Below the pieces are notes generated by a model, which ran no database searches, was not told the origin of the DNA, and saw only the letters and a program-made list of their open reading frames with translations. From Confluentibacter lentus (GTDB lineage: Bacteria; Bacteroidota; Bacteroidia; Flavobacteriales; Flavobacteriaceae): DNA of 64,000 nucleotides. The translations under genes were made by a program, and so were the position numbers. How positions within the stretch are numbered: position 1 is the stretch's first letter; each line of letters begins with the position of its first letter. Below are positions 53,471 through 62,877 of this stretch, piece after piece. The stretch lies in NCBI RefSeq assembly GCF_002806995.1, contig NZ_NIHE01000004.1, forward strand, positions 1-64,000, in the 5' to 3' direction.

Positions 53471-54517
53471 ATGAAAGTAGATTATATTATTATAGGTTGT
53501 GGTATTGCTGGTATTAGTTTTTGTGAGCAATTAAAAAAGCAACATAAAACCTTTGTTGTTTTTGATGATAACTCACAACAATCATCATCGGTTGCAGGTG
53601 GTTTGTACAATCCTGTGGTTTTAAAACGTTTTACACCCGTTTGGAAATGTAAAGAACAATTGCAAATAGCATTGGACCTTTACAAAAATTTAGAAACGGA
53701 ATTCAGTATAAAACTGGATTATAAAATTCCAGTTTACAGAAAATTTGCTTCACTAGAAGAACAAAACGATTGGTTTACAGCTTCAGATAAACCAAACCTT
53801 TCAGAATATCTGTCTTCAAAAGTTATTAAAAATGATAATCCCTATATTGATGCACCTTTCGGATTTGGTGAAGTTAAGGAAACAGGCAGAATTGATGTTA
53901 AAACATTGTGTGATGTATATAAATCAAGTTTGCTAAAGCAAGGGATTCTTTTTGAAACCGCGTTTGATGATGCCTATTTAAATATTGAAGAAAACGATAT
54001 TAAATATAAAAATATACAGACCAAACAATTAGTTTTTGCTGATGGTTTTGGTATTAGGCAAAATCCGTTTTTCAATCATTTGCCTTTAGTGCCCGCAAAA
54101 GGGGAGTTGTTAACTATTTATGCCCCACATTTAAACATAAATTATGTTTTAAAATCAGCTATTTTTTTAATTCCTTTAGGAAACCATTTTTATATAGTTG
54201 GCGCCACATATGAGTGGAAAGATTTAACCCATCAAATTACTGATACAGCCAAAAATGAACTTTTAAACAAATTAAAAAAGTTAATCAATTGTTCGTTCGA
54301 AGTTGTAAGCCAAGTTGCCGGTATACGTCCCACTGTAAAAGATAGACGCCCTTTGGTTGGCCAACATCCAAAACATAAAAATATATTTACACTTAACGGA
54401 CTGGGAACTCGTGGTGTTATGATTGGGCCTTATGTAGCAGAACAACTATTCAATTTCATTGAATATAATCATCCTCTAGAAGCAGAAATAGATATCAAAC
54501 GCTTTGAAAAAGTCTGA
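53471..54517 (+). CDS. FAD-dependent oxidoreductase of the DAO family
   Basis: A 348-residue soluble flavoprotein. The N-terminal Rossmann motif is IIGCGIAGISFCEQL, followed by the D-amino-acid-oxidase-like pattern SSVAGGLYNPVVLKRF and the late FAD contact NGLGTRGVMIGPYVA. Substrate is unknown; glycine/D-amino-acid oxidases and sarcosine oxidases belong to this family. It stands directly after the gldN terminator on the same strand, an arrangement found in other flavobacteria, but a link with gliding is not shown. It converges on the DUF983 gene with 6 bases between stops. Confidence 0.85.
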   Translation: MKVDYIIIGCGIAGISFCEQLKKQHKTFVVFDDNSQQSSSVAGGLYNPVVLKRFTPVWKCKEQLQIALDLYKNLETEFSIKLDYKIPVYRKFASLEEQNDWFTASDKPNLSEYLSSKVIKNDNPYIDAPFGFGEVKETGRIDVKTLCDVYKSSLLKQGILFETAFDDAYLNIEENDIKYKNIQTKQLVFADGFGIRQNPFFNHLPLVPAKGELLTIYAPHLNINYVLKSAIFLIPLGNHFYIVGATYEWKDLTHQITDTAKNELLNKLKKLINCSFEVVSQVAGIRPTVKDRRPLVGQHPKHKNIFTLNGLGTRGVMIGPYVAEQLFNFIEYNHPLEAEIDIKRFEKV

Positions 54518-54523
54518 AACAAT

Positions 54524-54907
54524 CTATTTTTTGCCAAGAGTTTTATCATAGCTCATGAATAGATTAATCCAAATATTTCTGGAAATTCTCAAAATGATAG
54601 GAAAAAAAATAATTAAAGTGCCTATTATGGATATGAAAACAACATCAATGCTAGCACTTAGAAAGAAAAATGAAATCACAAAAGCAGCTACAGCAAAGGC
54701 AATACCAACGCCATAACTTACATACATGGCTCCGTAAAAAAACGAAGGCTCTATTTTATATTTAGTGCCACAACAGCTACACTTTTCGTGCATAGTTAAC
54801 GTTTCAGAAAGTATATAAGGGTTTTTATTAACGTACATGCATTCTGCATGACATTTAGGGCAAGCCCCCGTTATGATACTATATAGTTTAGTTCCTTTTT
54901 TTAACAT
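54524..54907 (-). CDS. DUF983 membrane protein with two CxxC pairs
   Basis: A 127-residue protein with a zinc-ribbon-like N-terminus (ACPKCHAECMY, then KCSCCGTKYKI) and two hydrophobic segments (about 60-84 and 86-106). It belongs to the DUF983 family, of unknown function. The frame starts at 54940, but that is inside the minus-strand -7 box at 54945-54938, so the ATG at 54907 (MLKKGTKLYSIITGACPKC) is preferred. It is divergent from the ABC-F gene. Confidence 0.85.
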   Translation of the reverse strand: MLKKGTKLYSIITGACPKCHAECMYVNKNPYILSETLTMHEKCSCCGTKYKIEPSFFYGAMYVSYGVGIAFAVAAFVISFFFLSASIDVVFISIIGTLIIFFPIILRISRNIWINLFMSYDKTLGKK

Positions 54908-54918
54908 AGAATTTAATG

Positions 54919-54926
54919 TATTTTTG
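54919..54926 (+). promoter_or_regulatory. ABC-F gene promoter -7 box (TATTTTTG)
   Basis: An exact TAnnTTTG match 61 bases before the ABC-F ATG. It faces the DUF983 box 12 bases away, so the two transcripts begin across each other. Confidence 0.55.
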
Positions 54927-54937
54927 CAACCGCTTAG

Positions 54938-54945
54938 CAAAAATA
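54938..54945 (-). promoter_or_regulatory. DUF983 gene promoter -7 box (TATTTTTG)
   Basis: An exact TAnnTTTG match on the minus strand, 31 bases before the ATG at 54907. Confidence 0.6.
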
Positions 54946-54986
54946 AGTTTTAATAAATAAAGCCTTGTAACTTAAGTAACATTTCT

Positions 54987-56903
54987 ATGATGAACATTCA
55001 TAATTTATCGATTTCATTTCAAGGGGAGTATCTTTTTGAAGACCTAACCTTTAAATTAGGGAATGGCGACCGAATAGGCCTCATAGGTAAAAATGGTGCG
55101 GGTAAATCTACCATGCTTAAAATTTTATCTAAGGAAATGGAGCCAGATACAGGTCAGATTGCGGCAGATAAAGAACTTAAAATCGGATTTTTAAAACAGG
55201 ATATTGATTTTGTTTTGGGAAGAACGGTGCTGGAGGAAGCTTATGAGGCATTTACCGAAATTAAAGAACTGGAGGTCAGAATCCATGATATCAATACCCA
55301 ACTTGCTGAGCGTACCGATTATGAAAGCGATATATACCATCAGCTTATGGTTGATATCAACGAGCTTCAGCATCAATATGAGATTTTAGGTGGTTATAAT
55401 TACCAAGGGGAAACTGAAAAAATCCTTCAAGGATTGGGTTTTCAGCGTAAAGATTTCAATAAGTTAACTGATACCTTTTCGGGTGGATGGCGTATGCGTA
55501 TTGAGTTAGCGAAACTGCTTCTTCAAAATAATGATATTTTATTGTTGGATGAGCCTACAAACCATTTGGATATAGAATCTATTATTTGGCTCGAAGGGTT
55601 TTTGAAAAATTATGCGGGTGCGGTAGTGATTGTATCGCACGATAAAATGTTTTTGGATAATGTAACCAACAGGACTATTGAAATTTCTTTAGGTAGAATT
55701 TATGATTATCCAAAGCCGTATACTAAATACTTGGTATTACGAGAAGAACTTAGAACACAGCAGTTAGCGTCACAAAAAAACCAACAAAAGCAGATAGAAC
55801 ATACCGAAAAGCTTATAGAAAAGTTTAGAGCCAAAGCATCAAAAGCAACGATGGCACAATCACTTATTAAAAAGTTGGATAAAATTGATAGAATTGAAGT
55901 CGATGAAGATGATAATAGTGTGATGACGCTTAATTTCCCAGTATCTATAACGCCTGGAAAAATAATAGTGGAGGCAGAAAAAGTATCCAAACATTACGGA
56001 CATAATCAGGTTTTAAAGAATATCGATTTGCTTGTGGAACGTGATAGCAAAATTGCTTTTGTAGGTCAGAATGGTCAAGGAAAATCTACGCTTGCAAAAA
56101 TTATTGTTGGAGATTTAAAGCACGATGGGCATTTAAAGTTAGGACACAATGTTCAAATAGGTTATTTTGCCCAAAACCAAGCAGAGTATTTAGATGGTAA
56201 TAAAACCGTTTTAGACACTATGATTGATGCTGCTAATGAAACCAATAGAAGCAAAGTTCGGGATATTTTAGGCTCTTTTTTATTTAGGGGCGATGAGGCC
56301 GAAAAATATGTAAGGGTCTTGTCTGGTGGTGAGCGTAACCGATTGGCGTTAGCGAAATTGATGTTGCAACCGTTTAATGTTTTGGTGATGGATGAGCCAA
56401 CGAATCACTTAGATATTAAGTCTAAAAATGTTTTAAAAGAAGCATTGAAACGTTTTGGAGGTACGTTGATTTTAGTTTCCCATGACCGAGATTTTCTTCA
56501 AGGTTTAACAAAAACCGTATTCGAATTTAAAGACCATAAAATAAAGGAATATTTAGGCGATATTGACTATTACTTAGAACAGCGTAAAGTAGATAGCCTA
56601 AGGGAAGTTGAAAAACGTACAGTCGTTAAGGAAACTCCCAAAGAAAAAAAGCAACAATCTTACGAAGACCAAAAAAAATTAAAGTCTTTAAATAATAAAT
56701 TAAGTAGTATTGAAGCTGAAATAAGTCAGTTAGAAAAAGACATAAAAGCCATTGATTTGTCTCTAGAAATTAATTACGAAGAGGTAACAAAGCAGCCCCA
56801 TTTTTTTGATAACTATCAAAAAAAGAAATCTAAATTGAAGGATTCTATGCAGAAATGGGAAGATATTCAACTAGAAATTGAACAATATTCAAACGAATTA
56901 TAA
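54987..56903 (+). CDS. ABC-F family ribosome-associated ATPase
   Basis: A 638-residue protein with two fused ABC ATPase domains and no membrane part. Domain 1: Walker A GKNGAGKST, signature FSGGWRMRI, Walker B LLLDEPTNHLD. Domain 2: Walker A GQNGQGKST, signature LSGGERNRLAL, Walker B VMDEPTNHLD. The linker between them (about 240-320) is basic and helical, the ABC-F tRNA-interaction motif. A C-terminal coiled coil (about 560-638) is also present, as in Uup/YdiF-like members. It likely acts on stalled ribosomes; an antibiotic-resistance role cannot be inferred. ATGs at 54987 and 54990 are equivalent. Confidence 0.92.
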   Translation: MMNIHNLSISFQGEYLFEDLTFKLGNGDRIGLIGKNGAGKSTMLKILSKEMEPDTGQIAADKELKIGFLKQDIDFVLGRTVLEEAYEAFTEIKELEVRIHDINTQLAERTDYESDIYHQLMVDINELQHQYEILGGYNYQGETEKILQGLGFQRKDFNKLTDTFSGGWRMRIELAKLLLQNNDILLLDEPTNHLDIESIIWLEGFLKNYAGAVVIVSHDKMFLDNVTNRTIEISLGRIYDYPKPYTKYLVLREELRTQQLASQKNQQKQIEHTEKLIEKFRAKASKATMAQSLIKKLDKIDRIEVDEDDNSVMTLNFPVSITPGKIIVEAEKVSKHYGHNQVLKNIDLLVERDSKIAFVGQNGQGKSTLAKIIVGDLKHDGHLKLGHNVQIGYFAQNQAEYLDGNKTVLDTMIDAANETNRSKVRDILGSFLFRGDEAEKYVRVLSGGERNRLALAKLMLQPFNVLVMDEPTNHLDIKSKNVLKEALKRFGGTLILVSHDRDFLQGLTKTVFEFKDHKIKEYLGDIDYYLEQRKVDSLREVEKRTVVKETPKEKKQQSYEDQKKLKSLNNKLSSIEAEISQLEKDIKAIDLSLEINYEEVTKQPHFFDNYQKKKSKLKDSMQKWEDIQLEIEQYSNEL

Positions 56904-56909
56904 TAATTT

Positions 56910-56954
56910 AATACTGTTTATTATTGTAGTTAAAATAAACAGTATTATTTTTTA
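56910..56954. terminator. Terminator-like hairpin between the ABC-F and TolC genes
   Basis: AATACTGTTTA and TAAACAGTATT form an 11-bp stem with a 15-base loop, with a T-run following on the plus strand. It lies between two convergent genes. Confidence 0.7.
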
Positions 56955-56967
56955 CCTTCAATGAATA

Positions 56968-58284
56968 TTATAGCGACAAATTACCAGCAAGCTGTTTTAA
57001 AGTAATCTCAGATAATTTGGCTTGATATTTGGCTGCACTTAACCGCAATTTAGCATTGATATAATTAAGTTGCGCTGTTCTAAATTCTATAGTTGGAATG
57101 GTGCCAATATTGTATTTAGCCAAGGTTATGTCAAGATTTTCTCTAGCTATTTCTTCATTATCAGCTTCCAAATCAACCAAGCCGACATTGGTAAGATAGG
57201 TTTGAAACGCTGTATTTAATTGTGCTTTTATGGTTTGGGTTTGTTGCTCAATAGCAATGGCTGAATTGTCTAGTTGCATTTTTGCGATTTTCTCATTCCT
57301 ATTTTGATTGGACCCATTAAAAATATCTACACTAGCTGAAAAACCATAGTTCCAACCTCTCGAATTATTGAGTCTGGCAAAACCCAAAGTAGATTCAGAA
57401 TCACTAAAATTATAGCCTGTGTTTGCCGTAATGGTTGGGTAACGATTGCCTTTTATTTGCTTCAATTCCAATTCCGCTATACGTTTGTTGATGAGTTGCG
57501 CTTGTAACTCCGGATTTTGTTTGGTGGCAAGCATTTCTAAATCAGTTAGCACTAAATTATCATTAATTAGTACATCATCATCAACCTTAAAATCAATTTT
57601 TGTATCTCTTGCTAGAATTTCATTGAGCCTAATTTTTGCATTGGCATAAAGTTCTTTCTGTCTTAAAAATAATGTTCTATCTGTATTGAGATCTACTTGG
57701 GCATTAAGTACTTCCAATTTAGATGCTTTTCCAATACTAAATCTATTATCAGCAAGGTCAACACGCTGTTGCGAAATCACTATAGTGCTATCCAAAGCAG
57801 TTAATTGTTGTTGTTGTTGTACCAAATCATAATACGTAATCATGACGTCGCTAACGCGATTCAATATGGTACTTTTCAGTTCTGCTTCCCCTAATTTCTT
57901 AAGTTCTTTCAACTGGTCATAACGTGCAAACATGCTAAGGCCATCAAAAATGGTCCAATCTAAACCTACACCATAACTTTTGTTATTATTTTTAGCTCCA
58001 TCAAGTTCTATTTCTGTACCATCCGCACGTACTTGCGAGCTAGATTGTGTGCTATTATTTGTACTTGCAGAAGCGAAAACTCTAGGTAATATACCAGCAA
58101 ATCCAAGACTTACAGAAAGTGAATCCATGTCTAAATTATTACTAGCTAAACGGATTTCATAATTGTTTTTCAAAGCTATTTGTACCGCTTCATCTAGCGT
58201 TAGCAAATCTTGAGAATTCATCTGTAAAGACAAAAAACCAAGGCATAAACTCAGGCAAATTTTCAAAATATTACGCCTTTTCAT
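56968..58284 (-). CDS. TolC-family outer-membrane efflux protein
   Basis: A 438-residue protein from the ATG at 58284 (MKRRNILKICLSLCLGF), where the signal peptide starts; the longer frame from 58302 adds six residues. The two OEP halves are visible: LLTLDEAVQIALKNNYEIRLA, and later PTITANTGYNFSDS and YNIGTIPTIEFRTAQLNYINAKLRL. It forms the outer-membrane channel of the tripartite pump encoded with the RND permease and adaptor. It overlaps the 3' end of the permease gene by 14 bases. Confidence 0.92.
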   Translation of the reverse strand: MKRRNILKICLSLCLGFLSLQMNSQDLLTLDEAVQIALKNNYEIRLASNNLDMDSLSVSLGFAGILPRVFASASTNNSTQSSSQVRADGTEIELDGAKNNNKSYGVGLDWTIFDGLSMFARYDQLKELKKLGEAELKSTILNRVSDVMITYYDLVQQQQQLTALDSTIVISQQRVDLADNRFSIGKASKLEVLNAQVDLNTDRTLFLRQKELYANAKIRLNEILARDTKIDFKVDDDVLINDNLVLTDLEMLATKQNPELQAQLINKRIAELELKQIKGNRYPTITANTGYNFSDSESTLGFARLNNSRGWNYGFSASVDIFNGSNQNRNEKIAKMQLDNSAIAIEQQTQTIKAQLNTAFQTYLTNVGLVDLEADNEEIARENLDITLAKYNIGTIPTIEFRTAQLNYINAKLRLSAAKYQAKLSEITLKQLAGNLSL

Positions 58285-61200
58285 AACTATCAATTTTATC
58301 AAATTCAGGACGGTGTTTTTTCTCCCGAGACCACATCAAGTAAATAGCAGGAATGACGAATAAGGTCAATACCAATGAAAACATGGTACCGCCTATAATA
58401 ACAACTCCCATGCCTATGCGGCTTGTGGATGCTGCTCCTAGCGACAATGCAATTGGCAATGCCCCTAATGCAATAGTTAAACTTGTCATTAAGATGGGTC
58501 TAAGTCTGGATTCTGCCGCTTTTAATATGGCCTCATGTTTTGGCATGCCTTCTTCACGTAATTGATTGGCGAATTCTACTATTAAAATTCCGTTTTTAGT
58601 CACTAATCCAATCAGCATGATAGTCCCAATTTGACTAAAAATATTCCAAGTTTGTCCGAATAACCACAATGAAAATAAGGCACCGGCAACCGCCATTGGA
58701 ACGGTTAAAATAATCACAAACGGATCAATAAAGCTTTCAAACTGTGCTGCTAAAATGAGGAAAATAAGTAGTAACGCCAATCCGAAAGCAAATAAGGTAT
58801 TAGAGCTACTTTCCACAAAATCCCGGGATTCTCCACCTAAATCGGTTGTAAAAGAATCGTCCAATACTTTTTCTTTTATAGTTTCCATCGCTTCAATACC
58901 ATCATTCATACTCATGCCAGGTGCTAAACTTGCTGAAACCGTAGCCGACATATAACGGTTGTTGTGATATAATTGCGGCGGACTGCTCTGTTCTTCTGTC
59001 GTCACTAGATTATCCATTTGAATGAGTTGTCCAGCATCATTTTTAACAAATATGGATTTCAAATCCATGGGTGTATCTCTGTCCTTCTTATCAAATTGCC
59101 CAATTACTTGGTATTGTTTGCCATTCATCATAAAATAGCCAAAACGCTGTCCACTCAGCGATAATTGTAACGTTTGTGCCACATCCAAAACGGAGACACC
59201 TAGACTTTTAGCTTTTTCACGATCAATAGTCACGTAGATTTCAGGTTTGTTGAATTTTAAATCGAGGTCTGTATTTGCAAAAACAGGATTACTTTCTGCC
59301 TCTGCCATAAATTCAGGGATTTTCTCTTTTAATTTTTCAAAATTAGGAGCTTGAATGATATATTGTATAGGCATACCACCACGACGATTTACGGCAATAG
59401 TTGGCGTTTGGGAAACATTCGCACGTACATTTTCTATACTTTTTGTCCATCTGGTCAAATCTTCTGCAATTTCATGTTGTGTACGCTCACGCTCACTGGG
59501 GTCGACTAAAGAAATATTTGCACGCCCACTATTAACAGATGAAGAGCCAAATCCTGGAGAAGTGATAATCAAACTTACCTTTTTTTCAGGAATCGAATCA
59601 TTTATTAACTCTGTCAATTCACCCATGAATCGATCCATATAGTCATAGGAAGCACCTTCTGGGGCGGTTACACTGACATTTAAAGAACTCCGGTCATCAT
59701 AAGGTGCCGTTTCCTTTTTAAGTAAACTAAAAAACAGCCCAATCATAACTAAGCAGACAACCAATATTGGGAAACTCAACCATTTTTTCTTCAAGAAATC
59801 ACGTAGAGAACTAGCGTATATGGTATTCATTTTTACAAAATAACGTTCTGTTACTTCATAAAATTTTGAATGCTTTTGTTTGCCTGGTTTCATTAAATAA
59901 GCGTTTAACATGGGAGTTAACGACAAAGACACAAATGCTGAAATTAATACGGCTGCTCCAATAACGATGCCGAATTCCCTAAACAAGCGTCCCACAAAAC
60001 CTTCGAGAAAAATTACGGGAAGAAATACGGCCGCCAATGTTATGGATATGGAAATAACAGCAAAGAAAATCTCGTTAGAGCCTTTTATGGCTGCTTCAAT
60101 AGGTGTCATACCTTCTTCCACTTTTTTATAAATGTTTTCAGTCACTACAATACCATCATCAACCACCAAACCTGTGGCCAATACAATAGCAAGAAGTGTG
60201 AGGACATTTATAGAAAAACCAAATATCCACATGATGAAAAACGTAGCAATCAAAGACACGGGTATATCAATGAGTGGGCGCATTGCTATGGACCAGTTTC
60301 TAAAGAAAAAGAAGATGACCAAAACCACCAATACAATGGAAATAGCCAATGTTTCTACCACTTCAGTAATAGCACGTCTTACAAAAAGCGTATCATCAAT
60401 AACAATGTTTAGTTTAAAATCTTTGGGTAAATCTCTTTTGAGTCTCTCAAATTCCTCATAAAAAGCATCTGCGATAGCAATATAATTAGCGCCAGGTTGT
60501 GGTATAACACCCATTGAAACCATGGGTTGTCCAGAATCGCTTAACTTGGTTTCCATATTTTCGGCTTCCAATGTGGCATTCCCAACATCGCTAAAACGGA
60601 CAACTTTTTCACCTTCGGCGAAAATAATGATGTTGTTAAATTCTTCTTGAGTAGAAAGATTACCAATGGTTTTAACTGTCAATTCCGTATTGGCGCCTGT
60701 TAATTTTCCAGAAGGCAATTCTACATTTTGAGATAACAAAGCCTGTCTAACATCGGCCACAGTTACACCATATGATGCCAATTTTATAGGATCAATCCAT
60801 AAGCGCATGGCATATTTGCGCAGTCCCCAAATTTGTACACTACTTACTCCGGGAATGGTTTGAAGGCGTTGTGCCAATACATTGTCGGCATAGTCAGAAA
60901 GTTCTAAAGTATTTTTATTATCACTTTGAACGGTCATGGAAATAATCGCTCTGGAATCGGCATCAGCTTTTGAAACAACTGGCGGTGCATCTAGATCTTG
61001 AGGTAAACTTCTGGAAGCTTGAGATACTTTATCCCGCACATCATTAGCCGCTTCCTCTAAATTTTTATCGAGGTTAAATTCGATATTTATTCTACTAGAA
61101 CCTTGGTTACTTTGTGATGTAATATTTCGAATGCCATCAATACCATTTAGTGCTTTTTCAAGAGGTTCTGTAATTTGTGATTCAATAATATCAGAATTGG

Positions 61201-61360
61201 CGCCTGAATAATTGGTGCTTACAGAAATTTGAGCAGGATCTATAGACGGAAATTCTCTAACACCAAGATATGTAAAGCCAATAATACCAAATAGCATGAT
61301 GGCCAAATTCATGACAATGGTAAGAACAGGCCTTTTGATACTTAGGGTTGATAGACTCAT
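58271..61360 (-). CDS. RND efflux pump inner-membrane permease
   Basis: A 1029-residue proton-driven transporter with twelve helices and two large periplasmic loops (about 35-330 and 555-860). The proton-relay acidic pair is in helix 4 (AIVLATGLVVDDGIVVTENIYKKVEEG). The pattern PSIDPAQISVSTNYSGANSDIIESQITEPLEKALNGIDGI is of the hydrophobe/amphiphile (HAE1, AcrB-like) group. It expels drugs or toxic compounds from the envelope through the TolC channel. Its ATG shares one base with the stop of the adaptor gene (TAATG). Confidence 0.95.
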   Translation of the reverse strand: MSLSTLSIKRPVLTIVMNLAIMLFGIIGFTYLGVREFPSIDPAQISVSTNYSGANSDIIESQITEPLEKALNGIDGIRNITSQSNQGSSRINIEFNLDKNLEEAANDVRDKVSQASRSLPQDLDAPPVVSKADADSRAIISMTVQSDNKNTLELSDYADNVLAQRLQTIPGVSSVQIWGLRKYAMRLWIDPIKLASYGVTVADVRQALLSQNVELPSGKLTGANTELTVKTIGNLSTQEEFNNIIIFAEGEKVVRFSDVGNATLEAENMETKLSDSGQPMVSMGVIPQPGANYIAIADAFYEEFERLKRDLPKDFKLNIVIDDTLFVRRAITEVVETLAISIVLVVLVIFFFFRNWSIAMRPLIDIPVSLIATFFIMWIFGFSINVLTLLAIVLATGLVVDDGIVVTENIYKKVEEGMTPIEAAIKGSNEIFFAVISISITLAAVFLPVIFLEGFVGRLFREFGIVIGAAVLISAFVSLSLTPMLNAYLMKPGKQKHSKFYEVTERYFVKMNTIYASSLRDFLKKKWLSFPILVVCLVMIGLFFSLLKKETAPYDDRSSLNVSVTAPEGASYDYMDRFMGELTELINDSIPEKKVSLIITSPGFGSSSVNSGRANISLVDPSERERTQHEIAEDLTRWTKSIENVRANVSQTPTIAVNRRGGMPIQYIIQAPNFEKLKEKIPEFMAEAESNPVFANTDLDLKFNKPEIYVTIDREKAKSLGVSVLDVAQTLQLSLSGQRFGYFMMNGKQYQVIGQFDKKDRDTPMDLKSIFVKNDAGQLIQMDNLVTTEEQSSPPQLYHNNRYMSATVSASLAPGMSMNDGIEAMETIKEKVLDDSFTTDLGGESRDFVESSSNTLFAFGLALLLIFLILAAQFESFIDPFVIILTVPMAVAGALFSLWLFGQTWNIFSQIGTIMLIGLVTKNGILIVEFANQLREEGMPKHEAILKAAESRLRPILMTSLTIALGALPIALSLGAASTSRIGMGVVIIGGTMFSLVLTLFVIPAIYLMWSREKKHRPEFDKIDSYEKA

Positions 61361-62427
61361 TAGTTTGAGGATTTTTTTAGATTGACCTTAACAGGAGTTC
61401 CATTTTTAAGAGACATAACACCAGATGTTAAAATGGTGTCACCAGCTTTAATTCCTGAAAGGATTCTTATCAAACTATTTGTACGAGTACCGGTTTCTAC
61501 CTTAACTTCTTCTGCTTTGCCGTTTTTAGAAACAAAGATGATTTTCCCATTTTGAATAGGAATCAATGCCTCTGTAGGAACCATTAATGCCTCGTTTACA
61601 GTTTCTAATGGCAATATAACATTGGCAAACGCCCCAGGATATAATTTGCCGTCTTTATTATCGGCAATAGCTCTTATTTTTAATGTTCTTGTAGCAATAT
61701 CAACTTGAGGTTCCATAGCGTATATAGTTGCCACATGTTGTTCTTTGGAATCAGACGTCGTAAAAGTTAGTGAATTGCCAACTTTAATGTTAGAAACATA
61801 TTTTTCCGGAATTGAAAAAGTGATTTTTATTTGACTAGTATTAACCAATTTTGCAATAGGTGTTTCTGGTGTTACGAAAGAGCCTTTTGAAATGGAACGT
61901 AACCCAATAGTGCCTGAAAAAGGGGCTCTGATGGTGGTCTTGTATAATTGAGCAGCAATTAAATCTGATTCTGCGCGCGCAGATTCAAAATCGGCATTGG
62001 AAATATCAAATTCCTCTTGACTAATGGCTTGTTTTTCTAGTAATAATTTTGCCCTTCTCTGATTTTCAGAAGCCAATTGTTGTGCCGTTCTTGCTTTAGA
62101 TAATTGTGCACGAAGTTCAATGTCATTCACTCGAAGCAACACTTGATTTTTAGATACTTTAGCACCTTCTTCAAAATTAATACTTTCTACAACGCCTGCA
62201 ATTTCGCTTCTAATATTAATTTCTTCATTAGATTCCAAGGTTCCTGAAAGTGAAAGATTATCGTCAAATTTTTGAGGTTTTAAGACTTCACCTTCTACAC
62301 TCATTACAGGTGCCGCTTTCTTAAAATTTCCTTGGCTGTTGGCTTTTTTATTTTCAGTAACCCTGTAGATGATTAGGGCAACTATTCCGATAATAATAAC
62401 GGTGTAAATTAGATATCTTTTTTTCAT
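61360..62427 (-). CDS. RND efflux periplasmic adaptor
   Basis: A 355-residue membrane-fusion protein with an N-terminal helix (LIYTVIIIGIVALIIY), lipoyl half-motifs (NIRSEIAGVVESINFEEGAKVSKNQVLLRVND), a helical hairpin rich in Ala, Arg and Gln (about 110-170) and a beta-barrel/MP domain ending with MSLKNGTPVKVNLK. It joins the permease to the TolC-type channel. It is the first gene of the leftward tripartite operon, with a consensus -7 box 45 bases upstream. No TetR or MarR repressor lies beside it. Confidence 0.94.
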   Translation of the reverse strand: MKKRYLIYTVIIIGIVALIIYRVTENKKANSQGNFKKAAPVMSVEGEVLKPQKFDDNLSLSGTLESNEEINIRSEIAGVVESINFEEGAKVSKNQVLLRVNDIELRAQLSKARTAQQLASENQRRAKLLLEKQAISQEEFDISNADFESARAESDLIAAQLYKTTIRAPFSGTIGLRSISKGSFVTPETPIAKLVNTSQIKITFSIPEKYVSNIKVGNSLTFTTSDSKEQHVATIYAMEPQVDIATRTLKIRAIADNKDGKLYPGAFANVILPLETVNEALMVPTEALIPIQNGKIIFVSKNGKAEEVKVETGTRTNSLIRILSGIKAGDTILTSGVMSLKNGTPVKVNLKKSSN

Positions 62428-62471
62428 TAAAGTTGGCGGTTATCGCATGTTAATTAAGCATACAATTTTTA

Positions 62472-62479
62472 CAAAGCTA
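62472..62479 (-). promoter_or_regulatory. Efflux operon promoter -7 box (TAGCTTTG)
   Basis: An exact TAnnTTTG match on the minus strand, 45 bases before the adaptor ATG. Confidence 0.6.
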
Positions 62480-62839
62480 CTTGTTATCAGTCAAAAAAAT
62501 TACAACTTAATTTTTATTTAACAGAATTTTAGATGTTTTCTTTAAAATCATTCCTAATGGAGTTATGGAGAGTGTTTTTAAATGCTTTTATTGTTAAAAA
62601 TGGATAAAATAAATTCTGATTTTAGCCTTATTTAATTTCTTATAAATTTTTAAATTGATATAAAATTGTCACAATAATGAGTTTCAAACTTAACATGATA
62701 GGTTTAACCTCTAGTGTTTTTTTATTATTCTATATGAGTAACTATGTCGTTCATCGGAAATTAAGTAGTTCGTCGATTGTCAAATGTTAAAAAAAAACGC
62801 GTTTCATCGAATAAAATAGTTTTTAATCTGCTTTAAGGC

Positions 62840-62847
62840 TAATTTCG
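62840..62847 (+). promoter_or_regulatory. Candidate -7 box (TAATTTCG) of the LRR gene
   Basis: A TAnnTTCG-type box 31 bases before the ATG at 62878, downstream of the GTTC-type words. Confidence 0.4.
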
Positions 62848-62877
62848 TGAGAGAATTAATCCCAAATCAATTCGAAC

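Larger units (their letters stand above)
62428..62877. other. 450-base divergent intergenic region
   Basis: Between the efflux operon and the LRR gene. It contains the efflux -7 box at 62472-62479 and the word pair GTTCATCGG (62749-62757) and GTTCGTCGA (62768-62776), plus TTTCATCGA at 62802-62810, all upstream of the LRR gene. The word pattern resembles the sites of LytTR-type regulators. No small gene or structured RNA was recognised. Confidence 0.55.
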
